From Thalassia testudinum (Eukaryota; Streptophyta; Magnoliopsida; Alismatales; Hydrocharitaceae), in assembly GCA_037157565.1 (NCBI GenBank), contig JAZHRO010000012.1, positions 62,859,501-62,923,500 of the forward strand: a DNA stretch of 64,000 nucleotides. The letters are read 5' to 3'. The number at the start of each line of letters is the position of its first letter. Within the stretch, counting starts at the first letter, position 1. Of this stretch, positions 39,901 through 46,827 are shown piece after piece. The notes beneath the pieces were generated by a model. It had not been told where the DNA came from and ran no database searches. It saw only the letters and a program-made list of their open reading frames with translations. The translations under genes and the position numbers were made by a program.

Positions 39901-42900
39901 TGCCAGAATTCCTCAAACAACGCACACTCCCACCATCTCTCGCCCATTCTATCCCAAATCTGCACCACAAAAGGGCAAGCGAAAAAAAGGTGGTCAACGT
40001 CCTCCTCACCACCCCCACATAAGGAGCATACCGTACACTCCAGGAACCCACATTGCCCTCCACATCTTAGTCACCAACCTTCTCCTCCTAAGTAGCCAGG
40101 CGAAAATCTTAACTTTTAGAGGACACGCGGCTTTCCAAATCTATCTGCAGTCCCTTACCAAATCCAGCTCCACCCCAGGACCACCAGCATACAACCTCCT
40201 GTACGCGGCCGTAACTGAAAATTCACCTTCATCCCAACCAAACATGTCCGTACCAGCCGCCGGCTGTAGTCCCTCCAACTCAGCCAATAAGGTCTGGAAA
40301 TCATGTGTTCTTGCATCGGACAGACTGCTAACGAAACGTGGGTACCACCCACCATCCCACACCTCAGCCACAGACGCCATCTTGTTCTAAGATAAGGCAA
40401 ACAGTCTCTGAAAACTGCTGCAAAGCGCTCCATCACCTATCCAGTCATCCTGCCAGAATATGAAAGTCTCCCCTATTCCTAACACCGGGATGAAACAGTT
40501 CCTCACCCTTGGGGCCACCTTCAACAAGCCTTTCAGGAAGTGAGAAGCATCCCTAGGCGGAGATACCAGAAGATCCCATCGCACCGGACAACCATATGCC
40601 GTCTCAAACACCTTGCCCAACATATCCCCCCTTCCTTCCAACAGGCGCCCCACCCATTTCGCCAACAGACTGTCATTAGATCTCTCCACATCCCTCACGC
40701 CTAGCCCCCCGTCTTTCAGCGGTCTGCAGACCTCCTTCCAAGCAACCAACCTGGCACCCTGTCCATTCGTCCCCTAATTGGACCAGAAGAAACCCTTCAT
40801 AGTTCGTTCAATCCTGAACCAAAACAACATACTTTGATAACAATACTTTTGCATAATTGCTACAATGCTTTAAAAAAAACACTTCATATTGATACATCTT
40901 TGTTCTATATTCTCAAAAAAAAAACCTTTGTTCTAGATTCAAAGATTAAAACTATAAATAGTAGCAGTAAGTATATGACCTTGCCATGACTTGGCTCGTG
41001 AATGATATAAAGTCTAAAGAACCTGAAACATGTTTTTGAAGTTCAAAATGACTGGCAAGCATTTATTAAGTGCATCTGATCTACTAATAAGGGGGAACAA
41101 TCTGTGGTCAACTAGTATAATACCATGGAGTTCTTATACAAGATGCTTGCTATTTTTCAGCCTATATTTTGTAAAATACAGACCATTTTGAGACAAATTG
41201 CAAGTTACAGGGTTGTAGGTTTCCAGACAATTTGAAGTCCCATCAGTTTGCTGAGTATCTGATATTCCGTTTGTTAAACCATGTACCATCATCTTCAAAA
41301 GATTAATATGAAGAGCCAACCTTCAAGTGCTCCACATTCTTCTCAAGTAACTCTTGAGAACTCAACTCTGGAATCAGTATAATTAAATACTACTTGCAAG
41401 TAAATCAAAGATTTTGACATTTCACAAGTACCATTATGTCGTCCATGTGACTATCTTGGTAATTGTAATTGTATGCCGCTATAGGCAAATGGTAATAATT
41501 GTTCAGAAGTTTGGAGTCTAAAGCACAGCCCTTCAACTACAGGTAAAATTATGTCGCCATATGCACCAACAAAGTCTGACTAACAATTAAGTAATAAACC
41601 AGACGATAAACAATAGCTTCAACTAACCTCAGTCAAGTGCATGTTGAAACCCTCAATCCGCTGCAGTAAATCATGTGCTAGATCCGCAGCAGGTTCTGGA
41701 GGTAACTCCAAGGAAACATTAGAAATTATTTGCAGCAAAGACACACGGTCACTTGCCCATGTAATAGAGTTTAGCTCCATTCTATCGACATCCATATCAG
41801 TTTCTGTTGGAACCGACTTGTCAAGAAGTTCCCAGTGATGCTGAAGGAACTTCCAGGTGATTGCTTTAGGAACAAACATCGATATATTTGATAAAAGCAG
41901 CCAAGCACCAGAAGGAGCTGCCCATTTCTCTATTGGCATGGAATTTCTTAACCAAATAGTCTCAGAAACGGTGATGATATTCTGAAGTGCAGTTGCGACG
42001 GAAGCTTTAACCTTCTTCTTCTTCCCAAGGCTGGGGCAAATCTTCTTCACATACAGCTCCACATCTCCATTGCACATCCCTTTCAGCAAAGCCAATAACT
42101 CTTTCGGAAACACGGATTCTATGCTCCCAACACCACTGCCTAGACTTGAACTCTGAAATCTCTCTATCCAATTCAAGACCAACTCAAGGAACAGATTCAC
42201 ACATTCGTCTCGGATGCTCATCTCATTATCCAAGATCATACGTGGCACAGCTTGAAGCCACTCGTTGATTACCTTCTCGTCAAGGAATTTCCTGAAAACC
42301 TACAAGAATAGAGCCAAGTATTTCCAAAGCATTCATTGCTAGTACATCTAATTAAGCCAAGATATTTTCGGACTACTCATACACAGGAACAAGACATGAT
42401 GCACTCATTTCATGCATGTGTCACAAGCATGGGACACAGCTTATTGATTACAGGAAATAAAAGGGAAGGAAACTCACCTACACACGCACATGAACATCCA
42501 TAACCCCATTTTCCCATTCCAACCAACAATAGCATTGATCTCAATGTACTTTATGCACAGATTCTTTGAGATCAATGACATGTAGCCTTAGTGCTCCTAG
42601 CATCAATGTTCATCTATATCATTGACACTACATAGCATTGCTGCTATCGCACTCATGTCATGAAACTACCACAATGCCGCATATGTCCCCTTCTTCCTAA
42701 ATTACATGAGACACGTCTTCTATACACATCCCGAATAATACAAAATAATCAACTCCAAGAGAACAATCACCTCTGCAAGTGCCGCCATGGCTGCTTTCCT
42801 GATGCTAACGAGCGGGTCGGAGCAAGCACGCCCAACCATCGCGAGCAAAACCTCGTCCACTGCCCCACCAACCAACGCCGTCACCCTAGGGACGAGGAGC

Positions 42901-44216
42901 ACTGCGGCCTTCCTCGCCGCGGCCTTCTCGTCCGCGCACCTCCTCCTCACCACCTCCAAGAACCCCCACCCCTCCATGAGCTCCCCAACCCTCCTCCTCC
43001 CCAACGGCTCCCTCCACAGCGCCTCCACCACCTGCCCCGCGCTCCCCAGCGCCCGCGCGCGGACCCCCGCCGCCGCGTCGCTGCACCTCTCCACCAACGC
43101 CTCCAGGCACCTCACCCCCCACCGATCCCCACCACTTTCCTCCTCTTCGCCCGTTTCTTCCAGCCCTAACGGATCCCGCGCGGCCGTCAGGAGCCCCGAG
43201 ATGAGATCCACCGCGAGGAGCCTTGCCGGCGGCCTCCCGCGGGCCATCTTCACCACGTACAAGGCGAACCCCACCCGATCCTGCTCCTCCATCGCCCCGA
43301 CGACCTCGAGGATCGCCTCCACGGCGGAGGCCCTCCCCTCGGCCCTCTCGGGGGCCCTCGACGCCAGGTACCTCGGGAGGTAACGGAGAGCGCGCCTCAC
43401 CTCCTCGCTCTCCCTCCCCATCGGCGCCATCCGCCGCACCACGAACCCCAGGGAGGCCCCCCGCAGGGCGGAGGACCTCCCGGAAAGCAACGCGGGGGCG
43501 AGGCACCGCATCACCTCGGCCGCCGAGGCGGCGCGGTCCCCGTGCGCCGCTGCGGCCTCGAGGATCCGGAAGCAGAGGTCGGTCAGCCGAGGAAAAGAGG
43601 AAGAGGAGGCGGAGGATTGGAGGACAGAGGCGATGGCCTCGGCGAGGGCCTTGACGGCGTCGGGGATGGGGTCGAGGCGGACGCGGGAGAGGAGGGAGAG
43701 GAGGAGGCCGAGGACGCGGAGGAGGAGGTCGGAGGAGGGGGATGGGGAAGGGGAGAGGGCCTTGCGCTTGCGGGCGCGAGGGGAGGGAGTGGAGGGCTTG
43801 AGGGAGCGGCGGAGGGAGGAGAGGAGGGAGAGGAAGGGGAGGGGGGAGAGGAGGGAGGGGAAGGGGGAGGAGGGGGAGAGGAGGAGGGAGAGGTAGAGGC
43901 GGGAGGCGAGGAGGGAGGGGAGGGGGATGGGGGAGTCCATGGAGGAGGAGAGAGGGGTGAGGAGGGAGGATGGGGGAAGGTTGCGGGAGGAGAGGAGGGG
44001 CCAGAGGGTGGGGGCATCGGGGCCGTCGAGGAAGGATTGGAGGGCGGAGACGGAGGAGGGGGAGAGGGGAGGGGGAGGGGAGGAGGGGTTCGGGGGGTGG
44101 AGGCGGCGGGACTGGAGCTCGGAGAGAAGGAGCGAGAGGGGTTCGTCGTCGTCGTCGTCGTCTTCGTCGTCGTCCATGGAGTGGATGGAGGGAGCGATCT
44201 CGTGGAGGTTGCTCAT
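6271..44216 (-). CDS. CAP-D3: Condensin-2 complex subunit D3 (CAP-D3), complete nine-exon gene
   Basis: The product is the HEAT-repeat subunit of condensin II, which with SMC2/SMC4, CAP-H2 and CAP-G2 compacts and organises chromosomes in the nucleus. Nine exons on the minus strand (44216-42771, 42299-41628, 20525-20040, 19959-19868, 8481-8394, 8302-8188, 8118-7998, 7892-7718, 6963-6271) all have GT/AG borders and compatible phases. They join to 1295 codons plus stop, near the usual length for plant CAP-D3. The start ATG precedes an acidic run ([12 protein letters not shown]). The N-terminal third is Leu/Ser/Pro-rich. HEAT-type helices follow, and the conserved Cnd1-type segment ([18 protein letters not shown], residues about 900-1060) leads to a charged tail. 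No internal stop was seen, so the gene looks functional although introns 2 and 4 total 32.5 kb of mostly transposon DNA. Identification is by family recognition. No cDNA was available. Confidence 0.92.
7718..7892 (-). CDS. CAP-D3: CAP-D3 exon 8
   Basis: The exon has 175 nt and encodes [20 protein letters not shown], then [20 protein letters not shown] and on to SVLQ. It ends at a codon boundary before GT at 7716-7717. Confidence 0.92.
7998..8118 (-). CDS. CAP-D3: CAP-D3 exon 7
   Basis: The exon has 121 nt and encodes [20 protein letters not shown], then [20 protein letters not shown]. It ends with two bases of an Arg codon completed in exon 8. Confidence 0.9.
8188..8302 (-). CDS. CAP-D3: CAP-D3 exon 6
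   Basis: The exon has 115 nt and encodes [20 protein letters not shown], then [18 protein letters not shown]. It ends with one base of the next codon. Borders are AG before 8302 and GT after 8188 on the minus strand. Confidence 0.92.
8394..8481 (-). CDS. CAP-D3: CAP-D3 exon 5
   Basis: The exon has 88 nt. The first base completes the split Cys codon, then [19 protein letters not shown] and on to LSRLLQ. This is the conserved Cnd1-type core. It is separated from exon 4 by 11.4 kb of transposon-filled intron. Confidence 0.92.
8625..11122 (-). mobile_element. L1-type LINE remnant, minus strand, lacking its 3' end
   Basis: At the 5' side (11122 down to 10844) an open frame begins with the L1 endonuclease signature [14 protein letters not shown] followed by [11 protein letters not shown], matching the usual WN(I/V)RGL...QETK pattern. 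At 9119-8778 another frame resembles the region after the reverse-transcriptase core (LLYLGLPLL...). Between them the reading frame is broken by many stops and shifts, so it is dead. The zinc-finger end (zf-RVT) and poly(A) are missing, so the copy is 3'-truncated or disrupted near 8.6 kb. Confidence 0.65.
11123..13200 (-). other. Possible LINE 5' region / ORF1 remnants
   Basis: Lies directly upstream (minus strand) of the endonuclease of the preceding LINE and has the composition of degenerate coding DNA. A frame at 11841-11560 looks protein-like but has no motif I can name. It may be ORF1 of that LINE. The boundary with the next, plus-strand LINE is unclear. Confidence 0.3.
11303..11318. 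repeat. Poly(C) run of 16
   Basis: Sixteen consecutive C on the + strand. Mononucleotide G/C runs of this length are uncommon in AT-rich plant DNA. They are prone to length error and can form G-quadruplex-like structures on the other strand. Confidence 0.9.
13226..18077 (+). mobile_element. L1-type LINE, plus strand, degenerate but nearly full-length ORF2
   Basis: An ATG at 13226 opens an endonuclease-like segment ([14 protein letters not shown], then AMIQETH). A reverse-transcriptase region follows at about 14470-15430 with the catalytic YVDD motif ([16 protein letters not shown]) near 15265. A zf-RVT-like segment ([11 protein letters not shown]) lies near 17710-17760. The copy ends with a short A-run at 18071-18077. 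Frames are broken by many stops and shifts, so it is inactive. It is interrupted at 16593-17021 by a small hAT element. It runs head-to-head with the minus-strand LINE in the same intron. Confidence 0.75.
16593..17021. mobile_element. Small non-autonomous hAT element (429 bp) with 8-bp target duplication
   Basis: It is flanked by perfect 8-bp direct repeats AATTTCCA at 16585-16592 and 17022-17029. The ends are inverted-repeat-like: TCAGTGATTTAAATGCC on the left and, reading inward from the right, AAGGTTTAAAATGTCG. Just inside both ends are many copies of GGCATGCCG and variants in either orientation, the kind of subterminal array that hAT transposases bind. There is no coding capacity. It sits inside the plus-strand L1, so it is younger than that LINE. 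Confidence 0.85.
18078..18565. other. Degenerate sequence, possibly LINE-derived
   Basis: Fragments read weakly like reverse-transcriptase-type coding DNA on the + strand, but no motif is secure. An 11-base T run is at 18170-18180. Confidence 0.25.
18566..19099. mobile_element. Small hAT-like MITE (534 bp)
   Basis: Terminal inverted repeats: CAAGGCTGCAAAAGTCGAC on the left and, reverse complement of the right end, CAAGGCTACAAAAATTGGTC. Flanking 8-mers ATTTCGAG and GTTTCGAA agree at 6 of 8 positions, consistent with an aged hAT duplication. The subterminal regions are rich in TTAATCAATTAATC-type motifs. A second, split copy occurs at 24848-39272 with the same internal AT-rich block ATTACACATATTATATATAC. 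Confidence 0.7.
19100..19867. other. Intron 4 sequence of unknown origin
   Basis: A minus-strand frame at 19381-19196 reads like protein ([20 protein letters not shown]) but I do not recognise it and it does not join CAP-D3. The part next to exon 4 is ordinary intron. Confidence 0.35.
19868..19959 (-). CDS. CAP-D3: CAP-D3 exon 4
   Basis: The exon has 92 nt and encodes [20 protein letters not shown] and following residues through ALVD, ending with two bases of a Cys codon. It was not evident as an open frame alone. I found it by continuing the CAP-D3 frame between the AG at 19960-19961 and the GT at 19866-19867 (minus strand). Confidence 0.9.
20040..20525 (-). CDS. CAP-D3: CAP-D3 exon 3 (residues 707-868)
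   Basis: The exon has 486 nt and is phase 0 at both ends. It runs from [17 protein letters not shown] to [10 protein letters not shown]. It contains a basic motif [10 protein letters not shown], which may be a nuclear localisation signal, and the conserved [15 protein letters not shown]. It is separated from exon 2 by 21.1 kb of transposon-filled intron. Confidence 0.93.
20605..21426. mobile_element. Tourist-like (PIF/Harbinger-type) MITE, 822 bp, TTA target duplication
   Basis: Terminal inverted repeats GGGCTAATTTACTT on the left and GGGCTAGTTTACTT from the right, each flanked by the trinucleotide TTA (20602-20604 and 21427-21429). TTA duplication with G-rich ends is the Tourist/PIF-Harbinger signature. 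Motifs GGTTAACACC and AGAGTTAACACC recur near both ends. There is no transposase. The middle holds an array of ATATCAC/GTGATAT repeats. Confidence 0.82.
20955..21250. repeat. Degenerate palindromic GATATT array inside the MITE
   Basis: About 300 bp composed of repeated AAATATCAC and GTGATATTT units in alternating orientation, with spacers such as TTCAGAATTGAA. The units are inverted relative to each other, so single strands could fold into hairpins. Confidence 0.7.
21430..22393. other. Intron 2 sequence with a possible copia LTR scrap
   Basis: Mostly AT-rich with no coding signal. At about 21969-22019 the string GAGACTAGGGTTTCTTAATC and what follows resembles the end of the copia LTR found at 25130-25284 (GAGACTAGGGCTTCTTTACA), so a diverged LTR fragment of the same family is likely. 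Confidence 0.35.
22394..24840 (-). mobile_element. L1-type LINE remnant, minus strand
   Basis: Minus-strand frames give reverse-transcriptase segments: [20 protein letters not shown] at about 24600-24500, then [17 protein letters not shown] (the GxRQGCPLSPLLF motif) near 24140. The 3' end reads ...TCTCTTTTCAAAATAAAAAA at about 22394-22415, an L1-like A-rich terminus. Multiple stops and shifts make it inactive. It contains a 146-bp internal tandem duplication. The 5' border is approximate, and no convincing target duplication was found. Confidence 0.65.
22881..23172. repeat. 146-bp tandem duplication within the LINE
   Basis: Two adjacent copies (22881-23026 and 23027-23172), both starting TATAGTCCTTGATCATAATT and ending near GAGAGCAGCAGTATC. 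They differ at only a handful of sites, so the duplication is much younger than the decay of the surrounding LINE. Confidence 0.9.
25130..25284 (+). repeat. 5' LTR of the copia element
   Basis: Begins TGTTAGAGTTG and ends TCTCTTACA, directly followed by the primer-binding site at 25285. Similar in sequence and length to the 3' LTR. Confidence 0.85.
26401..29840 (+). mobile_element. Ty3/gypsy fragment (Tat/Retand-like) inside the copia element
   Basis: At 26401 the string TTGGCATCTTCTATG resembles a decayed primer-binding site of the TTGGCGCCGTCTGTGG type used by Tat-lineage elements. It follows a CA dinucleotide that would end a 5' LTR, whose left end I could not find. A gag-like region follows at about 26880-27560. 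A zinc-finger/protease-like region is broken by stops. Reverse transcriptase begins at 29253-29495 ([20 protein letters not shown], then [11 protein letters not shown]). It stops near 29840 with no integrase or 3' LTR, so it is truncated. Confidence 0.6.
29841..30430. other. AT-rich segment between gypsy fragment and copia integrase
   Basis: Contains inverted-looking AGTACCCGTACT and TACCGGTACTTA strings at about 29850 and 29973, reminiscent of small DNA transposons with GTACCGGTAC motifs. No borders were found. Confidence 0.3.
31409..32146 (+). mobile_element. 5'-truncated L1 inserted in the copia reverse transcriptase
   Basis: The copia frame reads KKVIYG up to 31407 and resumes at about 32150 with LYGFK, so about 740 bp are inserted. 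The insert reads as the end of an L1 ORF2 ([20 protein letters not shown], then [16 protein letters not shown], a zf-RVT zinc finger). It ends GGATAATCACCCTTTCCTTT and a short A stretch. The same ending occurs in the minus-strand L1 at 39593-40818, so both are one family. The flanks CATATATGG and TTTATATGG look like a decayed target duplication. Confidence 0.75.
33248..33391 (+). repeat. 3' LTR of the copia element
   Basis: Begins TGTTAAAGTC and ends CTTTCACA, preceded by a polypurine tract and followed by the AATCT target duplication. Confidence 0.85.
34883..37555 (-). pseudogene. hAT transposase (BED finger, DUF659-like, hATC), inactivated
   Basis: The protein starts at 37555 with a BED-type zinc finger (CIFC...GHITGG). 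The frame runs through one TGA at 37054-37052 (probably from CGA) to about 36540, where GT-type splicing is plausible after LAG. Past an intron-like gap comes [17 protein letters not shown] (about 36400), a catalytic-core region typical of this family, after an in-frame TAA. Next is [20 protein letters not shown] (36173-35889), then the C-terminal dimerisation region ([11 protein letters not shown], then [16 protein letters not shown]) and an acidic tail rich in Glu and Asp ending at 34883. Several stops make it non-functional. Confidence 0.8.
37560..38310. repeat. TA/TATG/CATA low-complexity block in the hAT 5' region
   Basis: About 750 bp dominated by alternating purine-pyrimidine strings such as TATATACATATATATGTATA, with ACACAC at its right end. 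It lies between the transposase start and the hAT right end. Such DNA is unstable and can extrude cruciforms or adopt Z-DNA. Confidence 0.8.
39273..39578. other. Intron 2 sequence, nothing recognised
   Basis: AT-rich spacer between the Mutator-like nest and the L1 insertion, without coding or repeat signal. Confidence 0.4.
39593..40818 (-). mobile_element. 5'-truncated L1, minus strand, with long perfect target duplication
   Basis: The duplication CCAAAACAACATACTTT occurs at 39579-39595 and 40819-40835. The poly(A) tail appears as a T-run at 39593-39601 on the + strand, overlapping the duplication. Minus-strand frames give the end of ORF2: [15 protein letters not shown] (about 40460), [19 protein letters not shown] (about 40230), then [18 protein letters not shown] (about 39800), an L1 C-terminus. 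Broken frames show it is dead. The perfect duplication makes it one of the younger insertions in intron 2. The 3' end matches that of the L1 at 31409-32146. Confidence 0.88.
40836..41627. other. Intron 2 sequence next to exon 2
   Basis: Ordinary intronic DNA apart from a candidate 45-nt in-frame micro-exon at 41321-41365. Confidence 0.5.
41321..41365 (-). other. Candidate alternative micro-exon of CAP-D3 (15 codons)
   Basis: On the minus strand a 45-nt segment preceded by AG and followed by GT is open, phase 0 on both sides, and reads [15 protein letters not shown]. It would insert in frame between exons 2 and 3. The canonical family sequence goes directly from HLTE to VDAHVK, so it is at best optional. 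A chance open segment of this size is quite possible. Confidence 0.25.
41628..42299 (-). CDS. CAP-D3: CAP-D3 exon 2 (residues 483-706)
   Basis: The exon has 672 nt and is phase 0 at both ends. It opens [20 protein letters not shown] and closes EGFNMHLTE. The acceptor AG and donor GT are both present. It includes a basic patch (GKKKKVKAS) and the helical stretch around [16 protein letters not shown] typical of plant CAP-D3. The frame continues directly from exon 1 and into exon 3. Confidence 0.93.
42771..44216 (-). CDS. CAP-D3: CAP-D3 exon 1 (residues 1-482)
   Basis: The exon has 1446 nt, is phase 0 at its end, and has its donor after ...AALAE. It is strikingly GC-rich, roughly two thirds or more. 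GAC/GAT repeats (44147-44173 on the + strand as TCG/CGT repeats) encode the acidic run at residues 14-25. Residues about 26-170 are Ser/Pro/Leu low complexity. From about residue 190, helical HEAT-like repeats are visible. The high GC leaves long shadow frames on both strands, which I left out. Confidence 0.92.
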
Positions 44217-44277
44217 GTTGGGGGAGTGTGTGTCGAGGGTGTGTAGTTGGGGGACTGCGGGGGCTTTGAGAATTTGG

Positions 44278-44287
44278 TTTTCCCGCC
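44278..44287 (-). promoter_or_regulatory. E2F-type site upstream of CAP-D3
   Basis: TTTTCCCGCC on the + strand (GGCGGGAAAA on the minus) contains the canonical E2F/DP consensus TTTCCCGC and lies about 62 bp upstream of the CAP-D3 ATG. E2F sites are common in plant genes expressed at S phase and G2/M. The match is exact, while its use is inferred. Confidence 0.6.
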
Positions 44288-45886
44288 CAGAGAATGGACA
44301 ATTGGAAAAACAAACAAAAAAGGGGTACTTCTTGTGCCCTGGAAAATACTGTAGTTATGTGCTCATCCCGGTGGAAATTGTATTTGTATGTATACGCTTG
44401 GACTTTGTTAGGAAATGCATGATTTTTCGAAAGAAAAGGGATGTTGAAGAACAGATGTGTGACCAAACATCACCTTTGAACTACGTCTAAGGGATGCTCG
44501 AAATCGGTTTGGTTTGACTTTTTAGCCTATTTTTCCGGGCAATTTAAATTTTTACTCCCTGAAAATTTGAATCACAACTGGATTGATTCTCCATAATAAC
44601 TAGATTTTTTTTGTTTGTTTTGGAAACTAGTTATGATGGGTTCAATTCAAGGTGAACCGAGTCAATCGAACTCCCTATTTAACTAGACACAACCTAGGGT
44701 GGAAAAATCAAGTGATAAGCTAAAGCAAATAGAGCATTAGCAAATTATAGATAAAACAAATAACTCTACCGTACAACAATCCTTTAACATCGATCTTAGG
44801 TAAAAATACCTTACTACACAATAAAAGGTAACTTTATACGACAATCAAAGTGTACCATAGTATTGGTGGAATGTGACGGTTGGTGGAAAAAACAGTAAAT
44901 AATAGGTTGGTTAAATGAGGAATTCCAGATTTCAACTGAATGATTGCAACATATCAAAAATAATTTTACATATAAAAATCTTGTAAATGGATAGTGAGAT
45001 ATAAATAATTAAGAATTATTAATTAAAATTCAAGGACCTAATCAAGGTAATAATTAATAAAAAATTGAGACCAAATTCATATCCAACAAATACTCACTTA
45101 ATACCAATACAAATAGGTTATAAATTTGATTCTTTTGATCCAATGGCAAACTTATGAGTAATAAATAATGATACTAAAGTCTAATACATATTCTATTTGT
45201 GAAGCTCGAAAAAAACTTCTTTAACATCTTGAACCTATACTTAAACTCAATGCAAATACCTATTAGTCACAGGCCAAATTCATCTTAATTCAAAAATAAA
45301 TATAGAATACCTTATACCAATACACCTTATTTAGTATTGACATCAATGATCTGTCGGATCAAATATGGCTTCCTAAAAATATTGATCCGAAGAATTAACC
45401 TACGGCAAGTTCTCAAATCTTCTATAAATATGTGTTCCAACCCTATTTTTACTTGCAAAAAAATTACAGACACCTATAGTGCTTTAAAAAACTTTCTCTA
45501 AACCTTTTCTTAGCATCAAAATAGCTCCTTGCTATGCATTTTTCAACTTTAATCCCAATGTGACGAGCTCACGAGCATGACTATAAATTCACAGTATGTT
45601 CAGCACTCTTTTCATTGCATGTCTAATTCATAGGCTCGATAACATTTATTTTATTTTTGTTGAGAGACCTATGAACTAATTGTAAGATTTTTATTCTTAT
45701 CTTACACCAGCACTATCTTGTAATCATATTGTTATCTATTAATGGATAATATTTTAATATTATTACATAAGATCAATTAATGTGATGAATTAAATGAATA
45801 TATATTAACGAATTTATTAGATTAGAGTAAGGACATTTTAATGTATATTAATATTAATGTAATACAATGGGATAATAGTGATGTGA
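44288..45886. other. AT-rich upstream region of CAP-D3
   Basis: No gene or element recognised. It separates the promoter-proximal region from the solo LTR. Confidence 0.45.
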
Positions 45887-45922
45887 CAGAGTGTTACGAA
45901 TATGACATCAGGTGGATTTTGA

Positions 45923-46827
45923 AGACGTCTGGGAGGTGGCTCAGACGTCTGGAACCCTTTCCAGACGTTTGGTAATAAATTTTTCTGGCGTATCGGGTTG
46001 CATCTGCGCGCGTACGCGCGCAGACTGCGCCCGCCGCCTTCGTCTCTTTTTTCCTCTCTCTTCCTGCAGATGCGCCGTCTCTCTTCTCTCTCTCCCCACG
46101 CTGCCTTATATACTCCCTCTCCCTCACCGTCATCTCCTCCGCCCTTCTCTTCTCCTTCTCCATGCCAGTGCGAGCGAGCGAGTGGGCGGCGGCGGCAGCA
46201 ACAGCCGCGGCGAGCGTGCAGGAAGGAGGGTTGCGAGCGGAAGGAAGAAGCTCGACCACGAGGGTACGAGCTTGCCGGGGCAGCTAGAGCCGACCGGCGG
46301 GGGAGCGGCAAGCGTGGGGTGTCGCAGAAGGGCTGCTGCAGCTCAGGCAGCAGGCACACGGGGTGCAGCGCGGCCGTGCATCGCGGGCGGAGAGCGAATC
46401 GAGCTCTGGTTCGGGAAAATTTTCCAGAATCAGACGTCTGGACTTACGTCCAGATGACGCCAAAGACGTCTGGAGGACTGTTCAGACGTCTGACAGGTAA
46501 GATATTTCTTATCTTCTCCTTTTTGCGCGTGTACGGCCATGCAGTCGTCCGCCGCGACTTCTTCTGTGTTTCGTCGTGCTGAGAGCCGGTGTATGTGTGC
46601 GCAGGTCCTTCTCGGGAGGACGCGAGGCTCGCCATCCCACGTGAATCAGACGTCTGGCCACAGTGCCAGACGACGGAGAGAACCTCCAGACGTCCTGGGT
46701 GACAATCGGACGTCTGGAAACCAAGGCTAGACGTCCCAGCAAGCTTCTGGACGTCTAAAGAACTGCGCAAAACTGAGGTACGACCTGACCCACCTTTTAA
46801 GACGTCCGGAAGAGGTTCTAGACGTCT
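45923..46827. promoter_or_regulatory. 20-bp-phased AGACGTCT palindrome arrays in the solo LTR
   Basis: Exact AGACGTCT at 45923, 45943, 46432, 46464, 46484, 46648 and 46820. Near matches at 45963, 46444, 46668, 46688, 46708, 46729, 46749 and 46800. Spacings are 20,20 in the first group; 12,20,20 in the second; 20,20,20,21,20 in the third; then 20 for the last pair. The bases between motifs are not repeated. The core GACGTC is a bZIP C-box. Confidence 0.8.

Larger units (their letters stand above)
20526..41627 (-). other. CAP-D3: CAP-D3 intron 2 (21.1 kb, transposon-filled)
   Basis: The intron is defined by the donor after exon 2 and the acceptor before exon 3. From exon 3 outward it holds a Tourist-like MITE, a minus-strand L1, a split hAT-like MITE interrupted by a copia element and a Mutator-like/hAT nest, then a minus-strand L1 near 40 kb. 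Confidence 0.88.

Noticed and set aside
43542..44246. A 234-codon plus-strand Gly/Glu-rich frame opposite exon 1
   Set aside because: Antisense shadow of Ser/Pro-rich GC-rich coding DNA, with no domain and no promoter context.
42886..44466. A 526-codon minus-strand frame rich in Pro/Arg/Gly overlapping CAP-D3 exon 1
   Set aside because: Shadow frame caused by high GC. The frame of exon 1 that matches CAP-D3 and continues through splicing is the real one.
45838..46582. Several overlapping frames on both strands in the GC-rich part of the solo LTR
   Set aside because: They overlap one another in all frames, contain the palindromic arrays and lack domains. GC-rich LTR sequence explains them.
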